Assembly (NCBI RefSeq): GCF_023634655.1
Contig: NZ_JAMKMS010000026.1
Span: 1-47,293 of the forward strand
Origin: Vibrio methylphosphonaticus
Lineage (GTDB): Bacteria > Pseudomonadota > Gammaproteobacteria > Enterobacterales > Vibrionaceae
Length of the DNA: 47,293 nt
Direction: 5' to 3'
In this document: positions 16,595 through 24,185 of the stretch, piece after piece
Numbering within the stretch: the stretch's first letter is position 1
Layout of the letters: the number at the start of each line of letters is the position of its first letter
Program-made: the position numbers and the translations under genes
The notes under the pieces: model-generated
Database searches by the model: none
What the model was told of the DNA's origin: nothing
What the model saw: the letters and a program-made list of their open reading frames with translations, nothing else

Positions 16595-18226
16595 TTATTG
16601 GCCCTGAAGCTGTGTGAAGACGGTTTCTACTGCAAATGCACCGGGATCTTTCGTCCCAGATAGGCTGTCACTATTAAGGTAAGAGGAGCGACCGGCATTC
16701 GCGTTGCCCATTTCAACGGTTGATTCCGCTCCGGCTTTCGCCGCGTCAATACCAGCAGCGAAGCCTTGGTTTTCCCATGCCATCAGTGCAGGGTGAAGGG
16801 CATCAATCATCGTGCGGTCACCAGGTTTGGCTCCACCGTATGCCATCATCTGTTGTAACCCTGCTTGAAGTGCTTTTGGTAGCGAGCCATTGATTTCGTA
16901 ATCGCGGCCTGCTGCAGTAAACATAATGGACAGAAGTACACCTGAAGACCCCCCCATAACTGAAGTTAGGTTGTCTGCAATGATCGTGAGAAGCTTCGCC
17001 TTGTCTTGCAGGGGAAGGTTGTTCGCTTCTAACTGAGCCAACACCTTACGAGCACCCGCAGCAAATGTAGAACCCGTATCACCATCACCAACAATCGAAT
17101 CAAGATGGTTTAGCTCAGCTTCAATATTAATGATTGCGTGACACACTTTGCCTAGGACTTCAGCCGTCTCTGCGTCATGAGATGCTTCAAACTCTTTTTT
17201 TGCAATGTGATTTTGACACTTAGTGACCGGCACTTCGCGTCGTGCTACTGCGCCAGGCCATGCTTGTGTTTCAACGTCAAAAGTTAGGGCTTTTGTAATG
17301 TCTTCGTTTAATTGAATGGTGGAAATAGAGAAGCCTTTCATATCGACAGCCGTCATTAGAGGGCCACTGATAATGAACTTCGCTTGAGTACCAAGATCAG
17401 ACTCCATTACTTCTTTCGCAACGATGTTCATTTCGATTGGAGATAGGCCACCGAGATTATTCAATAGGATCGCGTTTTCAGTGGTTGGCTTTGCTTGTAA
17501 AATTTTGTTGACCATCGTTGTCACAAGATCTTTAGCCGCTGGAAGATCGATCGTTTCAATCCCAGCTTCGCCGTGAATACCAAGGCCTAATTCAGCTTTG
17601 CCTTGTGCAATACGGTCATTCGTTTCCCCTGGCAATGAGCAGCTGGTTAATGCAACGCCAATAGAGGCTGTTTTCTCACTCGCATCAACGGCGGCTTGCT
17701 TTACTTCTTCCAATGAGCCACCGATCTGTGCGACGTATCCAGCAACTTTCTGTACAAATAAGGTGCCAGCAATACCGCGAGGTTGTGGGTTACCAGGAAT
17801 AGAGATGTCATCGCCAACCACGATGAGGTCTACGTTACGGCCCATTTCTTTGGCTTTTTCTACTGCCAGACCAAAGTTGAGACGGTCGCCGGTATAGTTC
17901 TTGATAATAACAAGACAACCTGCAACGCCCGTTACGTGCAAAATCGCATTCAATACTGCATCGACGCTCGGAGCGGCGAAAAGGTCACCACAGACGGCGG
18001 CGGTCAACATACCTTTACCAACAAAACCAACGTGTGCAGGCTCATGACCAGAACCACCGCCACAAATTAGAGCAACTTTATCTTTATTCCAATCATTGCG
18101 CGCAACGACCTTAATATCATTATCAAAGTCTAAAAACGTTAGGTTGTTGTGCTGTGCGGTATAAAGGGTTCCTTCAATAGAGTCGACGACGAAAGACTCT
18201 TTATTATTTAAAATAAGATCAGACAT
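16595..18226 (-). CDS. dhaK: ATP-dependent dihydroxyacetone kinase (fused DhaK-DhaL)
   Basis: Phosphorylates dihydroxyacetone to DHAP in the cytoplasm. The 543-residue chain joins two domains as in the single-chain Citrobacter-type enzyme (about 552). The N-terminal DhaK domain has GGGSGHEPAH (56-65) and His218 in GLGIHGE, the position that covalently holds the substrate. The C-terminal DhaL domain (from about 350) has Asp376, Asp381 and Asp383 in LDSIVGDGDTG for Mg-ATP, then SVMGGSSGVLLS. Fusion means ATP rather than PEP is the donor. It lies between uxuA and gldA, an unusual place for a DHA kinase. The protein could also act on glyceraldehyde. Confidence 0.93.
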   Translation of the reverse strand: MSDLILNNKESFVVDSIEGTLYTAQHNNLTFLDFDNDIKVVARNDWNKDKVALICGGGSGHEPAHVGFVGKGMLTAAVCGDLFAAPSVDAVLNAILHVTGVAGCLVIIKNYTGDRLNFGLAVEKAKEMGRNVDLIVVGDDISIPGNPQPRGIAGTLFVQKVAGYVAQIGGSLEEVKQAAVDASEKTASIGVALTSCSLPGETNDRIAQGKAELGLGIHGEAGIETIDLPAAKDLVTTMVNKILQAKPTTENAILLNNLGGLSPIEMNIVAKEVMESDLGTQAKFIISGPLMTAVDMKGFSISTIQLNEDITKALTFDVETQAWPGAVARREVPVTKCQNHIAKKEFEASHDAETAEVLGKVCHAIINIEAELNHLDSIVGDGDTGSTFAAGARKVLAQLEANNLPLQDKAKLLTIIADNLTSVMGGSSGVLLSIMFTAAGRDYEINGSLPKALQAGLQQMMAYGGAKPGDRTMIDALHPALMAWENQGFAAGIDAAKAGAESTVEMGNANAGRSSYLNSDSLSGTKDPGAFAVETVFTQLQGQ

Positions 18227-18315
18227 TTTATTTCCAGATTTTGTTCAAGCGTAAGGGGACAGAGACTGCATATTTTGTTAGCAAACAGTCTTATTTATAA
18301 TGTGCTTTGGGATCA

Positions 18316-18346
18316 TAATGGCCAAATATAAATGATTTGGCCATTA
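18316..18346 (-). promoter_or_regulatory. Intercistronic hairpin between uxuA and dhaK
   Basis: TAATGGCCAAAT (18316-18327) and ATTTGGCCATTA (18335-18346) form a perfect 12-bp stem with a 7-nt loop, 12 nt after the uxuA stop on the minus strand. No T-run follows. It resembles an mRNA-stabilising or partial-termination element that separates expression of uxuA from dhaK-gldA. Confidence 0.55.
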
Positions 18347-18358
18347 TTTACAGAGTGG

Positions 18359-19543
18359 TTATTTAGTATAAAAAGTACGAGTAAGGGCTAATTCAACGCC
18401 ACGAATCTCAGCAAGACCTTTCAAACGACCAATACAAGAGTAACCTGGATTTGTCTGTTTCTTTAGGTCGTCAATCATCTGATGGCCATGGTCTGGACGC
18501 ATAGGGATTAAACGCGTTTCACCCGCGTCTTTTCGACGGTTTTCTTCTTTTAACAGCGCATTAATCACGTTGTACATGTCGACATCACCTTCTAGGTGTG
18601 CCGCTTCATGGAAACTTAACTGGTTTTCTTCACGCTGAGTTGAACGCAGGTGAGTAAAGTAAATGCGATCACCAAAGGTCTCAATCATATTCACTAAATC
18701 ATTATCACCACGAACACCGTAAGAGCCTGTACACATAGTAATACCATTCATTTTGCTCGGTACAGCTGTAGTTAGCGCTTCGATATCTTCAATGGTTGAT
18801 ACGATACGCGGTAGACCAAGGATCGGACGTGGTGGATCGTCAGGATGAACCGCTAGTTTCAGGCCGTATTGGTCGCAGATTGGCATTAGCTCTTCAAGGA
18901 ATAGCACCATGTGCTCACGAAGTTTAGCTTTATCAATGCCTTTATAAGTATCTAGGCGTGCTTGAAACTCTTCTAACGTGTAACCCTCTTCCGCACCTGG
19001 TAGACCAGCAATGATGTTCGACGTTAGCTTATCTATTTCCGCTTGAGTCATCGACTCAAAGCGCTCACGAGCATCTTTTTGTTCCGCTTCAGTGTATTCA
19101 GCGTTTGCGCCAGGGCGTTTAAGGATGAATAATTCAAAAGCCGCAAATTCGATTTGGTCAAAACGTAGCGCTTTGGACCCATCTTCCAATTCAAACTCTA
19201 GATCGGTACGAGTCCAATCCAATACAGGCATGAAGTTATAACAAACAGTGTCAACGCCACATTCAGCAAGGTTGATCAAGGATTGCTTATAGTTATCAAT
19301 CCAAAGCTGAAAGTCACCTGAGCGAGTTTTAATTTCTTCATGCACCGGAACACTTTCAACAACAGACCATACAAAGCCTTTCGCTTCTATAATGTCTTTG
19401 CGTTTTAGAATTTCTTCTTTTGTCCAAACTTCGCCATTGGGAATGTGGTGTAGTGCATTTACAATTCCGGTTGCGCCCGCTTGTTTAATATCATCTAGAG
19501 ATACTAGGTCATCTGGGCCATACCAACGCCATGTTTGTTCCAT
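18359..19543 (-). CDS. uxuA: Mannonate dehydratase
   Basis: Dehydrates D-mannonate to 2-keto-3-deoxy-D-gluconate, the third step of glucuronate breakdown. Starting at ATG 19543 the product has 394 residues, the same as E. coli UxuA, and begins MEQTWRWYGPDDLVSL. AGGTGA lies 6 nt upstream; a TTG two codons earlier adds Met-Ile. Family motifs include ALHHIPNGEVW, YNFMPVLDWTRTDLE, HPDDPPRPILGLPRIVST, TMCTGSYGVRGDNDLV and PMRPDHGHQMIDDL (metal and catalytic His, Asp). It lies directly downstream of uxuR and is probably repressed by it. Confidence 0.96.
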   Translation of the reverse strand: MEQTWRWYGPDDLVSLDDIKQAGATGIVNALHHIPNGEVWTKEEILKRKDIIEAKGFVWSVVESVPVHEEIKTRSGDFQLWIDNYKQSLINLAECGVDTVCYNFMPVLDWTRTDLEFELEDGSKALRFDQIEFAAFELFILKRPGANAEYTEAEQKDARERFESMTQAEIDKLTSNIIAGLPGAEEGYTLEEFQARLDTYKGIDKAKLREHMVLFLEELMPICDQYGLKLAVHPDDPPRPILGLPRIVSTIEDIEALTTAVPSKMNGITMCTGSYGVRGDNDLVNMIETFGDRIYFTHLRSTQREENQLSFHEAAHLEGDVDMYNVINALLKEENRRKDAGETRLIPMRPDHGHQMIDDLKKQTNPGYSCIGRLKGLAEIRGVELALTRTFYTK

Positions 19544-19610
19544 AATCAATCACCTATTTTTTATTCCAGCAATTATTATTGATATATTACCGGTATTTTC
19601 ATGAGACGTG

Positions 19611-19645
19611 ACTGATGAGCAATGAGTTAGTCATGACTCATCAGT
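19611..19645 (-). promoter_or_regulatory. Hairpin between uxuR and uxuA
   Basis: ACTGATGAG (19611-19619) and CTCATCAGT (19637-19645) pair exactly around a 17-nt loop. Inner ATGAGT (19622-19627) and ACTCAT (19636-19641) offer an alternative shorter stem. It lies in the 139-nt uxuR-uxuA gap, downstream of the uxuR stop on the minus strand. It may be a terminator-like or processing hairpin; no clear T-run. Confidence 0.4.
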
Positions 19646-19682
19646 TAATATAATTTAAATTGTTATCTTGTTTATATGTCTA

Positions 19683-20435
19683 TTATCTAAATAGAAACCC
19701 ATCAAATTGAGGGTCATCGACATCAGATAATTCAAATAACGTTTGTTTTACGTTTTCAAGATGATCCCACATTGCTTTTCGAGCCCCTTCAGGGTCACGG
19801 CGTTGTAGTGCTCTAAGAATAATCTCATGGTCTTCAAGCCAAGCAGAACGATAACTGATGTCAGTGATGCGAGAATGCAACTGGCTCCACATTGAACTTT
19901 CATCTCGGCGGAACCATAAATCCTGAACAATATCGCTTAAGACGCTGTTTTGTGAGGCTTCGGCAATCGTAAGGTGAAACATCTCATCACCATCGTAATC
20001 GCCATGCCCAGTCTCAAGCTGCTTACGTTCTGTGTCTAATGCTTCACGTAACTTTGAAATATCATTCTTAGTGACATTCATTGCCGCAAAACTGGCGATC
20101 TGGCTCTCTAATACTTGTCGAGCCTGAAGTAGTTCAAATGGACCAATATCAGAGGATTCACGTGCAACATTAACAGGTGCTCGTTGCGTGTCTTCGTTGG
20201 TCGGTAGCTTATTAACATAAACACCCGAGCCTTTGCGCACCTCAACTAAACCTTGCAACTCCAACATGATGATTGCTTCTCTGACTACCGATCGGCTTAC
20301 CTGCATATCTTCAGCAAGGTCGCGTTCTGGTGGAAGTCGTTCTCCAATTTTAAACTCACCGACTATGATACGCTCTTGAAGCGCTAAGCCGATTTCTTGA
20401 TAAAGTCTTTTTGGAGCAGAGATAGCAATATTCAT
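19683..20435 (-). CDS. uxuR: GntR/FadR-family repressor of glucuronate genes
   Basis: A 250-residue regulator (E. coli UxuR 257) that should bind operators until a hexuronate intermediate releases it. It has an N-terminal winged helix (ERLPPERDLAEDMQVSRSVVREAIIMLELQGLVEVRKGSGVYV, shown here as one region at about 30-70) and a C-terminal FCD ligand domain (GPFELLQARQVLESQIA, FHLTIAEASQNS, LEDHEIILRAL, AMWDHLENVKQTLFEL). I chose ATG 20435 (MNIAIS) rather than GTG 20474 because the family starts there and a promoter -10 (20470-20465) overlaps the longer start. A double operator lies just upstream, so it is probably autoregulated. Confidence 0.9.
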   Translation of the reverse strand: MNIAISAPKRLYQEIGLALQERIIVGEFKIGERLPPERDLAEDMQVSRSVVREAIIMLELQGLVEVRKGSGVYVNKLPTNEDTQRAPVNVARESSDIGPFELLQARQVLESQIASFAAMNVTKNDISKLREALDTERKQLETGHGDYDGDEMFHLTIAEASQNSVLSDIVQDLWFRRDESSMWSQLHSRITDISYRSAWLEDHEIILRALQRRDPEGARKAMWDHLENVKQTLFELSDVDDPQFDGFLFR

Positions 20436-20464
20436 AGATACATCTTTATAACTGTTATAGGGTA

Positions 20465-20492
20465 ATAATATCACTCAAACGCAATTGGTCAA
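20465..20492 (-). promoter_or_regulatory. Probable uxuR promoter with -35 in the operator
   Basis: On the minus strand TTGACC (20492-20487) and TATTAT (20470-20465) are 16 nt apart. The -35 lies within the 30-bp palindrome, so a repressor bound there would block RNA polymerase. The predicted start is near 20458, leaving a short leader before ATG 20435. Confidence 0.55.
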
Positions 20493-20511
20493 CCAATTGG
20501 TTGACCAATTG
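20482..20511. promoter_or_regulatory. 30-bp perfect palindrome: two overlapping UxuR-type operators
   Basis: The left arm CAATTGGTCAACCAA (20482-20496) is the exact reverse complement of the right arm (20497-20511). It contains two overlapping 14-bp sites, ATTGGTCAACCAAT and ATTGGTTGACCAAT, that share AT. Both fit the enteric UxuR/ExuR pattern ATTGGT-N2-ACCAAT. It lies between the uidA stop and uxuR and points to cooperative autorepression. Confidence 0.8.
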
Positions 20512-20517
20512 TGAGAG

Positions 20518-22317
20518 CTAAAGCATAGTTTCGCTTTTTAACTTAGCGTAAAAATCAGCGAGTAATGTAAACGACTGTTTTTTAGTAAATTTATCATTTG
20601 CAATTAAGCCCTTTCGGTTCCAACCTAATTGGAACATGTTCTGACGACGTTCAACACGGAAGTCATACATAATCCAAGGTGATATCCCTTTGATATAATC
20701 AAGCTTTTCTAAGTACTCAATTTGTTTTTTGTATACTTCAGTCATGTAGGACTCACTAAAGAAACCAGTCTTTGGTGCACCTTCACCAATAAAGCCATCC
20801 GCGCCTGTCTCAGAAATCACCACAGGCTTACCTGGGTTAGAGTTCTCACCAATTTCAATGAGTTCATCAAAGACTTCTTCATACCAACCGTAATATTCGT
20901 TGATACCAATGACATCTAAGTGGGCAGCCAGTCTATCTTCAATCTTGTTCTTAGCGTGGTTAACTAAACACGCAGCAGAGATGAGGCGGCATGGGTCGTT
21001 GTCTCGTGCCGCTTTAATCAAATTGGACATGAAGGTTAGACGAGCATCAGTGTCTGCGTTCTCGTTACCCACAGACCACATGATAATACTGGCTCGGTTT
21101 CTATCACGCTTAACCATCTCTAATAGCTGGTTTTCTGCGTCGTTGTACGTCGCTTCATTTTCAAAGTCAATCGCCCAATACACAGGAATTTCAGCCCAGA
21201 TCAAGAAGCCCATTTCATCGGCCATCTTGGTTGCCAATTCATGATGTGTATAGTGCGCAAAGCGCATGTAGTTACAGTTTAGTTCCTTAGCATGCTGAAA
21301 GCGACGTTTTAAGTCTTCAGGTGTCACCACTTTACCTAGCGTTTTATCGTCCTCGTGGACACTGATCCCACGTAGGAATGTATTGACACCGTTGATAAAA
21401 ATATCAGTCCCAATGACTTCAACTTGACGGAAACCGACGCGGTCATTGGTAACGTCTTGTCCAAAGGTGGCTTTGACATCGTATAACTTCGGATTTTCTG
21501 GCGACCATAGTTCAGGCTCAACGCATAATTCAGCGGTTGCTGTGCCGTTTGTCACTGGTAACCTAATCGAAATGTTCAGTTCTTCTATCGTGAAAAGAAC
21601 CTCAGATTCGTCACCTTCAACTTCAACATCGACATGCAACAGATTGTATTGATTATTGGGAACAAGATATACATGTAAATCACGAACTATCGATTTTGGC
21701 GTTCTTACGATCTCAACATCTCGATAGATGCCGCCGTAATTAAACCAATCTGTATTACGCATAGGGACTCGGTCTAGTGTTCGAGTATTGTTTACACAAA
21801 ACATAATCCAGTTACGGCCAAGGTTCAGTTTGCCCGTGAATTCAGCGAAGAATGGTGTAGAACCACCATAGTGGTTACCCACAAACTCTCCGTTTAAGAA
21901 GACCTTACAATCATACTGAGCGGCACCCACGCGCAAGAATACACGTTCATCTTGTTCTACTTCTTCATAATCCCAAGCTTTGGTATACCAAGCGCTGCCT
22001 TCAAAGAAGTACCATTTCTCTTTTTGCATCTGCCAGCAAGAAGGAACAGGCGTTGTTTCGCCAACGTATGGGTCATAATCCCAAGGTTCTGTTCTTTGTT
22101 CTGCGGGCATTGGTTTCATATCATACCAACGCTGACGAAGACCAGTATCAAGCAGGTCTACTGCAAAGTTCCAGTGTCCATTAAGAGATTCAGTCGTACG
22201 CTCTCCCATGAACAACATATTGGTATGATTTAGATTTTGTAGGTTAAATGGCAGGTCATACTGCTCATCGTGTAGACAGTTGATAGCATTTTCTGCTAAT
22301 TCCGAACGCTCTAACAT
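20518..22317 (-). CDS. uidA: Beta-glucuronidase, GH2, cytoplasmic
   Basis: Hydrolyses beta-D-glucuronides to glucuronate. The 599-residue protein (E. coli UidA 603) has a GH2 sugar-binding domain (to about 200), an Ig-like middle and a TIM barrel (from about 300). The acid/base is Glu419 (MWSVGNENAD) and the nucleophile Glu503 (VVISETGADG). The glucuronidase-specific N-x-K motif that binds the substrate carboxylate is present as Asn567-Arg-Lys569 (GWNRKGLI), which separates it from beta-galactosidases. No signal peptide is present, so substrates must be imported, presumably by the TRAP system. It follows dctP after a strong terminator; GGAG lies 11 nt before ATG. Confidence 0.92.
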   Translation of the reverse strand: MLERSELAENAINCLHDEQYDLPFNLQNLNHTNMLFMGERTTESLNGHWNFAVDLLDTGLRQRWYDMKPMPAEQRTEPWDYDPYVGETTPVPSCWQMQKEKWYFFEGSAWYTKAWDYEEVEQDERVFLRVGAAQYDCKVFLNGEFVGNHYGGSTPFFAEFTGKLNLGRNWIMFCVNNTRTLDRVPMRNTDWFNYGGIYRDVEIVRTPKSIVRDLHVYLVPNNQYNLLHVDVEVEGDESEVLFTIEELNISIRLPVTNGTATAELCVEPELWSPENPKLYDVKATFGQDVTNDRVGFRQVEVIGTDIFINGVNTFLRGISVHEDDKTLGKVVTPEDLKRRFQHAKELNCNYMRFAHYTHHELATKMADEMGFLIWAEIPVYWAIDFENEATYNDAENQLLEMVKRDRNRASIIMWSVGNENADTDARLTFMSNLIKAARDNDPCRLISAACLVNHAKNKIEDRLAAHLDVIGINEYYGWYEEVFDELIEIGENSNPGKPVVISETGADGFIGEGAPKTGFFSESYMTEVYKKQIEYLEKLDYIKGISPWIMYDFRVERRQNMFQLGWNRKGLIANDKFTKKQSFTLLADFYAKLKSETML

Positions 22318-22332
22318 GATGGTAAAAACTCC

Positions 22333-22358
22333 AAAAAAAAGAGCGCCTTGCGGCGCTC
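22333..22358 (-). terminator. Strong intrinsic terminator between dctP and uidA
   Basis: GAGCGCC and GGCGCTC (22341-22347, 22352-22358) pair around a 4-nt loop, followed on the minus strand by eight T residues (22340-22333). It lies 15 nt after the dctP stop and just before the uidA ribosome site. It should let dctP be made in excess, with uidA read through at a lower level. Confidence 0.88.
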
Positions 22359-22373
22359 TAATACTAGCCTAGG

Positions 22374-23360
22374 TTAATTAGTTGCTAATGCATCAATACC
22401 ACTAACGTATTCAGCAATTGCTGGATTGTTCAATGCGGCATCATGCATAGGTTTTACTGCATCAACAAACGGTTGCTTCTCAACAGAAACAAACTTCACG
22501 GACATTGAATCTTGCGCTTTCTTAACCGCTTCTTCTGTCATTTCAGTCCATAGTTCCTTATGGAACATCATTGATTCTTTCGCCGCTTTCTTGATTGCTA
22601 CTTGTTGATCTTTTGGAAGTTTATCCCATGAAGCAGAACTGATAACTAACACGTCAGGAATCATTGTGTGCTCATCTTGGCTGTATACTTTCGATACTTC
22701 ACCATGACGAGAGTTAGTCAGTGCTGTCGGGTTGTTTTCTGCACCGTCTACAACACCTTGTTGTAGTGCTGTATATAGCTCACCATATGCGAGTGGTGTT
22801 GGTGAACCGCCCATGAGTTTTATCATCTCAACCGCTGTTGGGCTTGGTTGAACGCGAATTTTTAAACCTTTAAGATCTTCTGGAGAGTTAATCGGTTTGT
22901 TAGCGTAGAAGCTACGAGAACCCGCATCATAATAAGTGAGGCCAACGAAACCTTTATCATGAGAAGCTGCTAGGATTTTCTCCCCAACTTCACCGGTCAT
23001 TGCTCGGTAGTAGTGGTCACGGTCGCGAAAAATGTAAGGAATATTGAATGCGCCGTACGCGGGTTCAAACGACTCCATCTCACTCGCATTCGATTTTGCG
23101 ATCTGAAGTGCGCCATTTTGTAGTAGTTCCATTGACTCACGCTGAGTACCTAGCTGACCATTAGGGTAAATACGAATTCTTACTTCACCGTCAGTGTATT
23201 CTTTTACTTGGTCTGCCATGAACTGCATTGATTTGTGTACAGGGTGGTTACGATCTTGGTTGTGACTCAGCTTAAGCGTGGTTGCCGCGGATGCCGCAAA
23301 GCTTGTTGTTGCTAGTGCACAAGTTACGACTGTCGCCAGGGCTTTTTTGTTCCAACGCAT
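22374..23360 (-). CDS. dctP: TRAP transporter solute-binding protein (hexuronate/glycoside)
   Basis: A 328-residue periplasmic DctP-family protein that captures an organic acid for the DctQM permease. It has a signal peptide ending TTSFAASAA before TTLKLSHNQ. Core motifs are EVRIRIYPNGQLGTQRE, DLKGLKIRVQPSPTAVEM (the conserved Arg that binds the ligand carboxylate) and LYTALQQGVVDGAENNP. It is divergent from dctQM with shared operators, next to uidA and the glucuronate genes, so glucuronate or a glucuronoside is the likely ligand. GGAG lies 8 nt before ATG. The ligand is inferred from context only. Confidence 0.92.
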   Translation of the reverse strand: MRWNKKALATVVTCALATTSFAASAATTLKLSHNQDRNHPVHKSMQFMADQVKEYTDGEVRIRIYPNGQLGTQRESMELLQNGALQIAKSNASEMESFEPAYGAFNIPYIFRDRDHYYRAMTGEVGEKILAASHDKGFVGLTYYDAGSRSFYANKPINSPEDLKGLKIRVQPSPTAVEMIKLMGGSPTPLAYGELYTALQQGVVDGAENNPTALTNSRHGEVSKVYSQDEHTMIPDVLVISSASWDKLPKDQQVAIKKAAKESMMFHKELWTEMTEEAVKKAQDSMSVKFVSVEKQPFVDAVKPMHDAALNNPAIAEYVSGIDALATN

Positions 23361-23406
23361 AGTGTTTCTCCATTTCGTAAATTGTAATCGGATTAGTTGT
23401 TACATT

Positions 23407-23418
23407 CTGGTTAACCAG
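23407..23418. promoter_or_regulatory. UxuR-like palindrome near dctP
   Basis: CTGGTTAACCAG is a perfect 12-bp palindrome sharing the TGGT-N2-ACCA core of the other candidate operators. It lies 46 nt upstream of the dctP start. Confidence 0.5.
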
Positions 23419-23495
23419 TTTATTGGTTTCCAGTTATTATTGACTGCCTGAATAATTTGGCGCTATTCCAACCAAATCTCAAGCACATATTTCCA

Positions 23496-23509
23496 ATTGG
23501 TTGACCAAT
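23496..23509. promoter_or_regulatory. UxuR-type operator in the dctP-dctQ gap
   Basis: ATTGGTTGACCAAT is identical to one half of the 30-bp palindrome upstream of uxuR, strongly suggesting the same regulator. Confidence 0.75.
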
Positions 23510-23516
23510 GCCACAC

Positions 23517-23544
23517 TTTGGTTGACAAAATTGGCCGGACCAAT
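23517..23544. promoter_or_regulatory. Two further degenerate UxuR-like sites
   Basis: TTTGGTTGACAAAATT (from 23517) keeps the left half and spacer of the operator. It overlaps ATTGGCCGGACCAAT (23530-23544), which has both half-sites with one extra spacer base. Together with 23496-23509 they form a closely spaced operator array. Confidence 0.45.
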
Positions 23545-23549
23545 CTTTC

Positions 23550-23565
23550 TGTGACACCTATCACG
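23550..23565. promoter_or_regulatory. Strong CRP site upstream of dctQM
   Basis: TGTGA-CACCTA-TCACG matches nine of the ten key bases of TGTGA-N6-TCACA. It lies 100 nt upstream of dctQ and beside the operator array, consistent with CRP activation combined with UxuR repression. Confidence 0.75.
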
Positions 23566-23664
23566 CGGAATATCTTAAGTCTGTGATTAAATCCTACCAA
23601 CTTAATGTCCTTAACTCTTTTTCTTAAATATTTAGGCGCACAGACTCGCCAATTAGGAGACTTT

Positions 23665-24171
23665 ATGAATAAGCTCATAACGATCATGAATAAAGCGTTG
23701 TCTTTATTTTGTATCTCACTGAGTAGTGTGTTGGTTCTTTGCGTTGTGTGGCAGGTATTCTCTCGCTATGTATTAAATGTACCAAGTACGTTCACTGACG
23801 AAGTTGCACGCTTCTTGTTTATTTGGGTGGGCCTAATGGGGGCCGCTTATACGTTAGGGCAAAAACGTCACTTAGCCATTGATTTATTTGCAATGAAGCT
23901 GGAACACGATGAGAAAAAACATAATCAGTTGCGACTTGTCATTAATGTAATCAGTCTCACTTTTGCTTCAGTCATCATGGTTTACGGCGGTGGGAAATTA
24001 ATGTTGAAGACACTTTCAACCGGTCAGGTTTCACCAGCGTTAGGCATTGAAATGGGGATGGTATATGCAGCAATCCCTCTATGTGGTTTATTTATGATGA
24101 TCTATTTACTACGCGATATTACAGAAAATATATCGAGTATTTCTAATTCTTCTACCCCGACTAATAGTTAA
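23665..24171 (+). CDS. dctQ: TRAP transporter small membrane subunit
   Basis: A 168-residue DctQ-type protein with four hydrophobic segments. The family motif VWQVFSRYVLNVPSTFTDEVARFLFIW is seen at about residues 28-54 (given here as a region), followed by GAAYTLGQKRHLAIDLF. It partners DctM in the inner membrane. The start is ATG 23665 with AGGAG 5 nt upstream; an upstream in-frame extension from 23605 would add 20 non-family residues. It is 14 nt from dctM and is the first gene of the rightward operon. Confidence 0.92.
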   Translation: MNKLITIMNKALSLFCISLSSVLVLCVVWQVFSRYVLNVPSTFTDEVARFLFIWVGLMGAAYTLGQKRHLAIDLFAMKLEHDEKKHNQLRLVINVISLTFASVIMVYGGGKLMLKTLSTGQVSPALGIEMGMVYAAIPLCGLFMMIYLLRDITENISSISNSSTPTNS

Positions 24172-24185
24172 GAAGGAATATAACA

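Noticed and set aside
20436..20474. GTG start giving 13 extra UxuR residues
   Set aside because: The start codon abuts the predicted -10 box and lies upstream of the expected transcription start.
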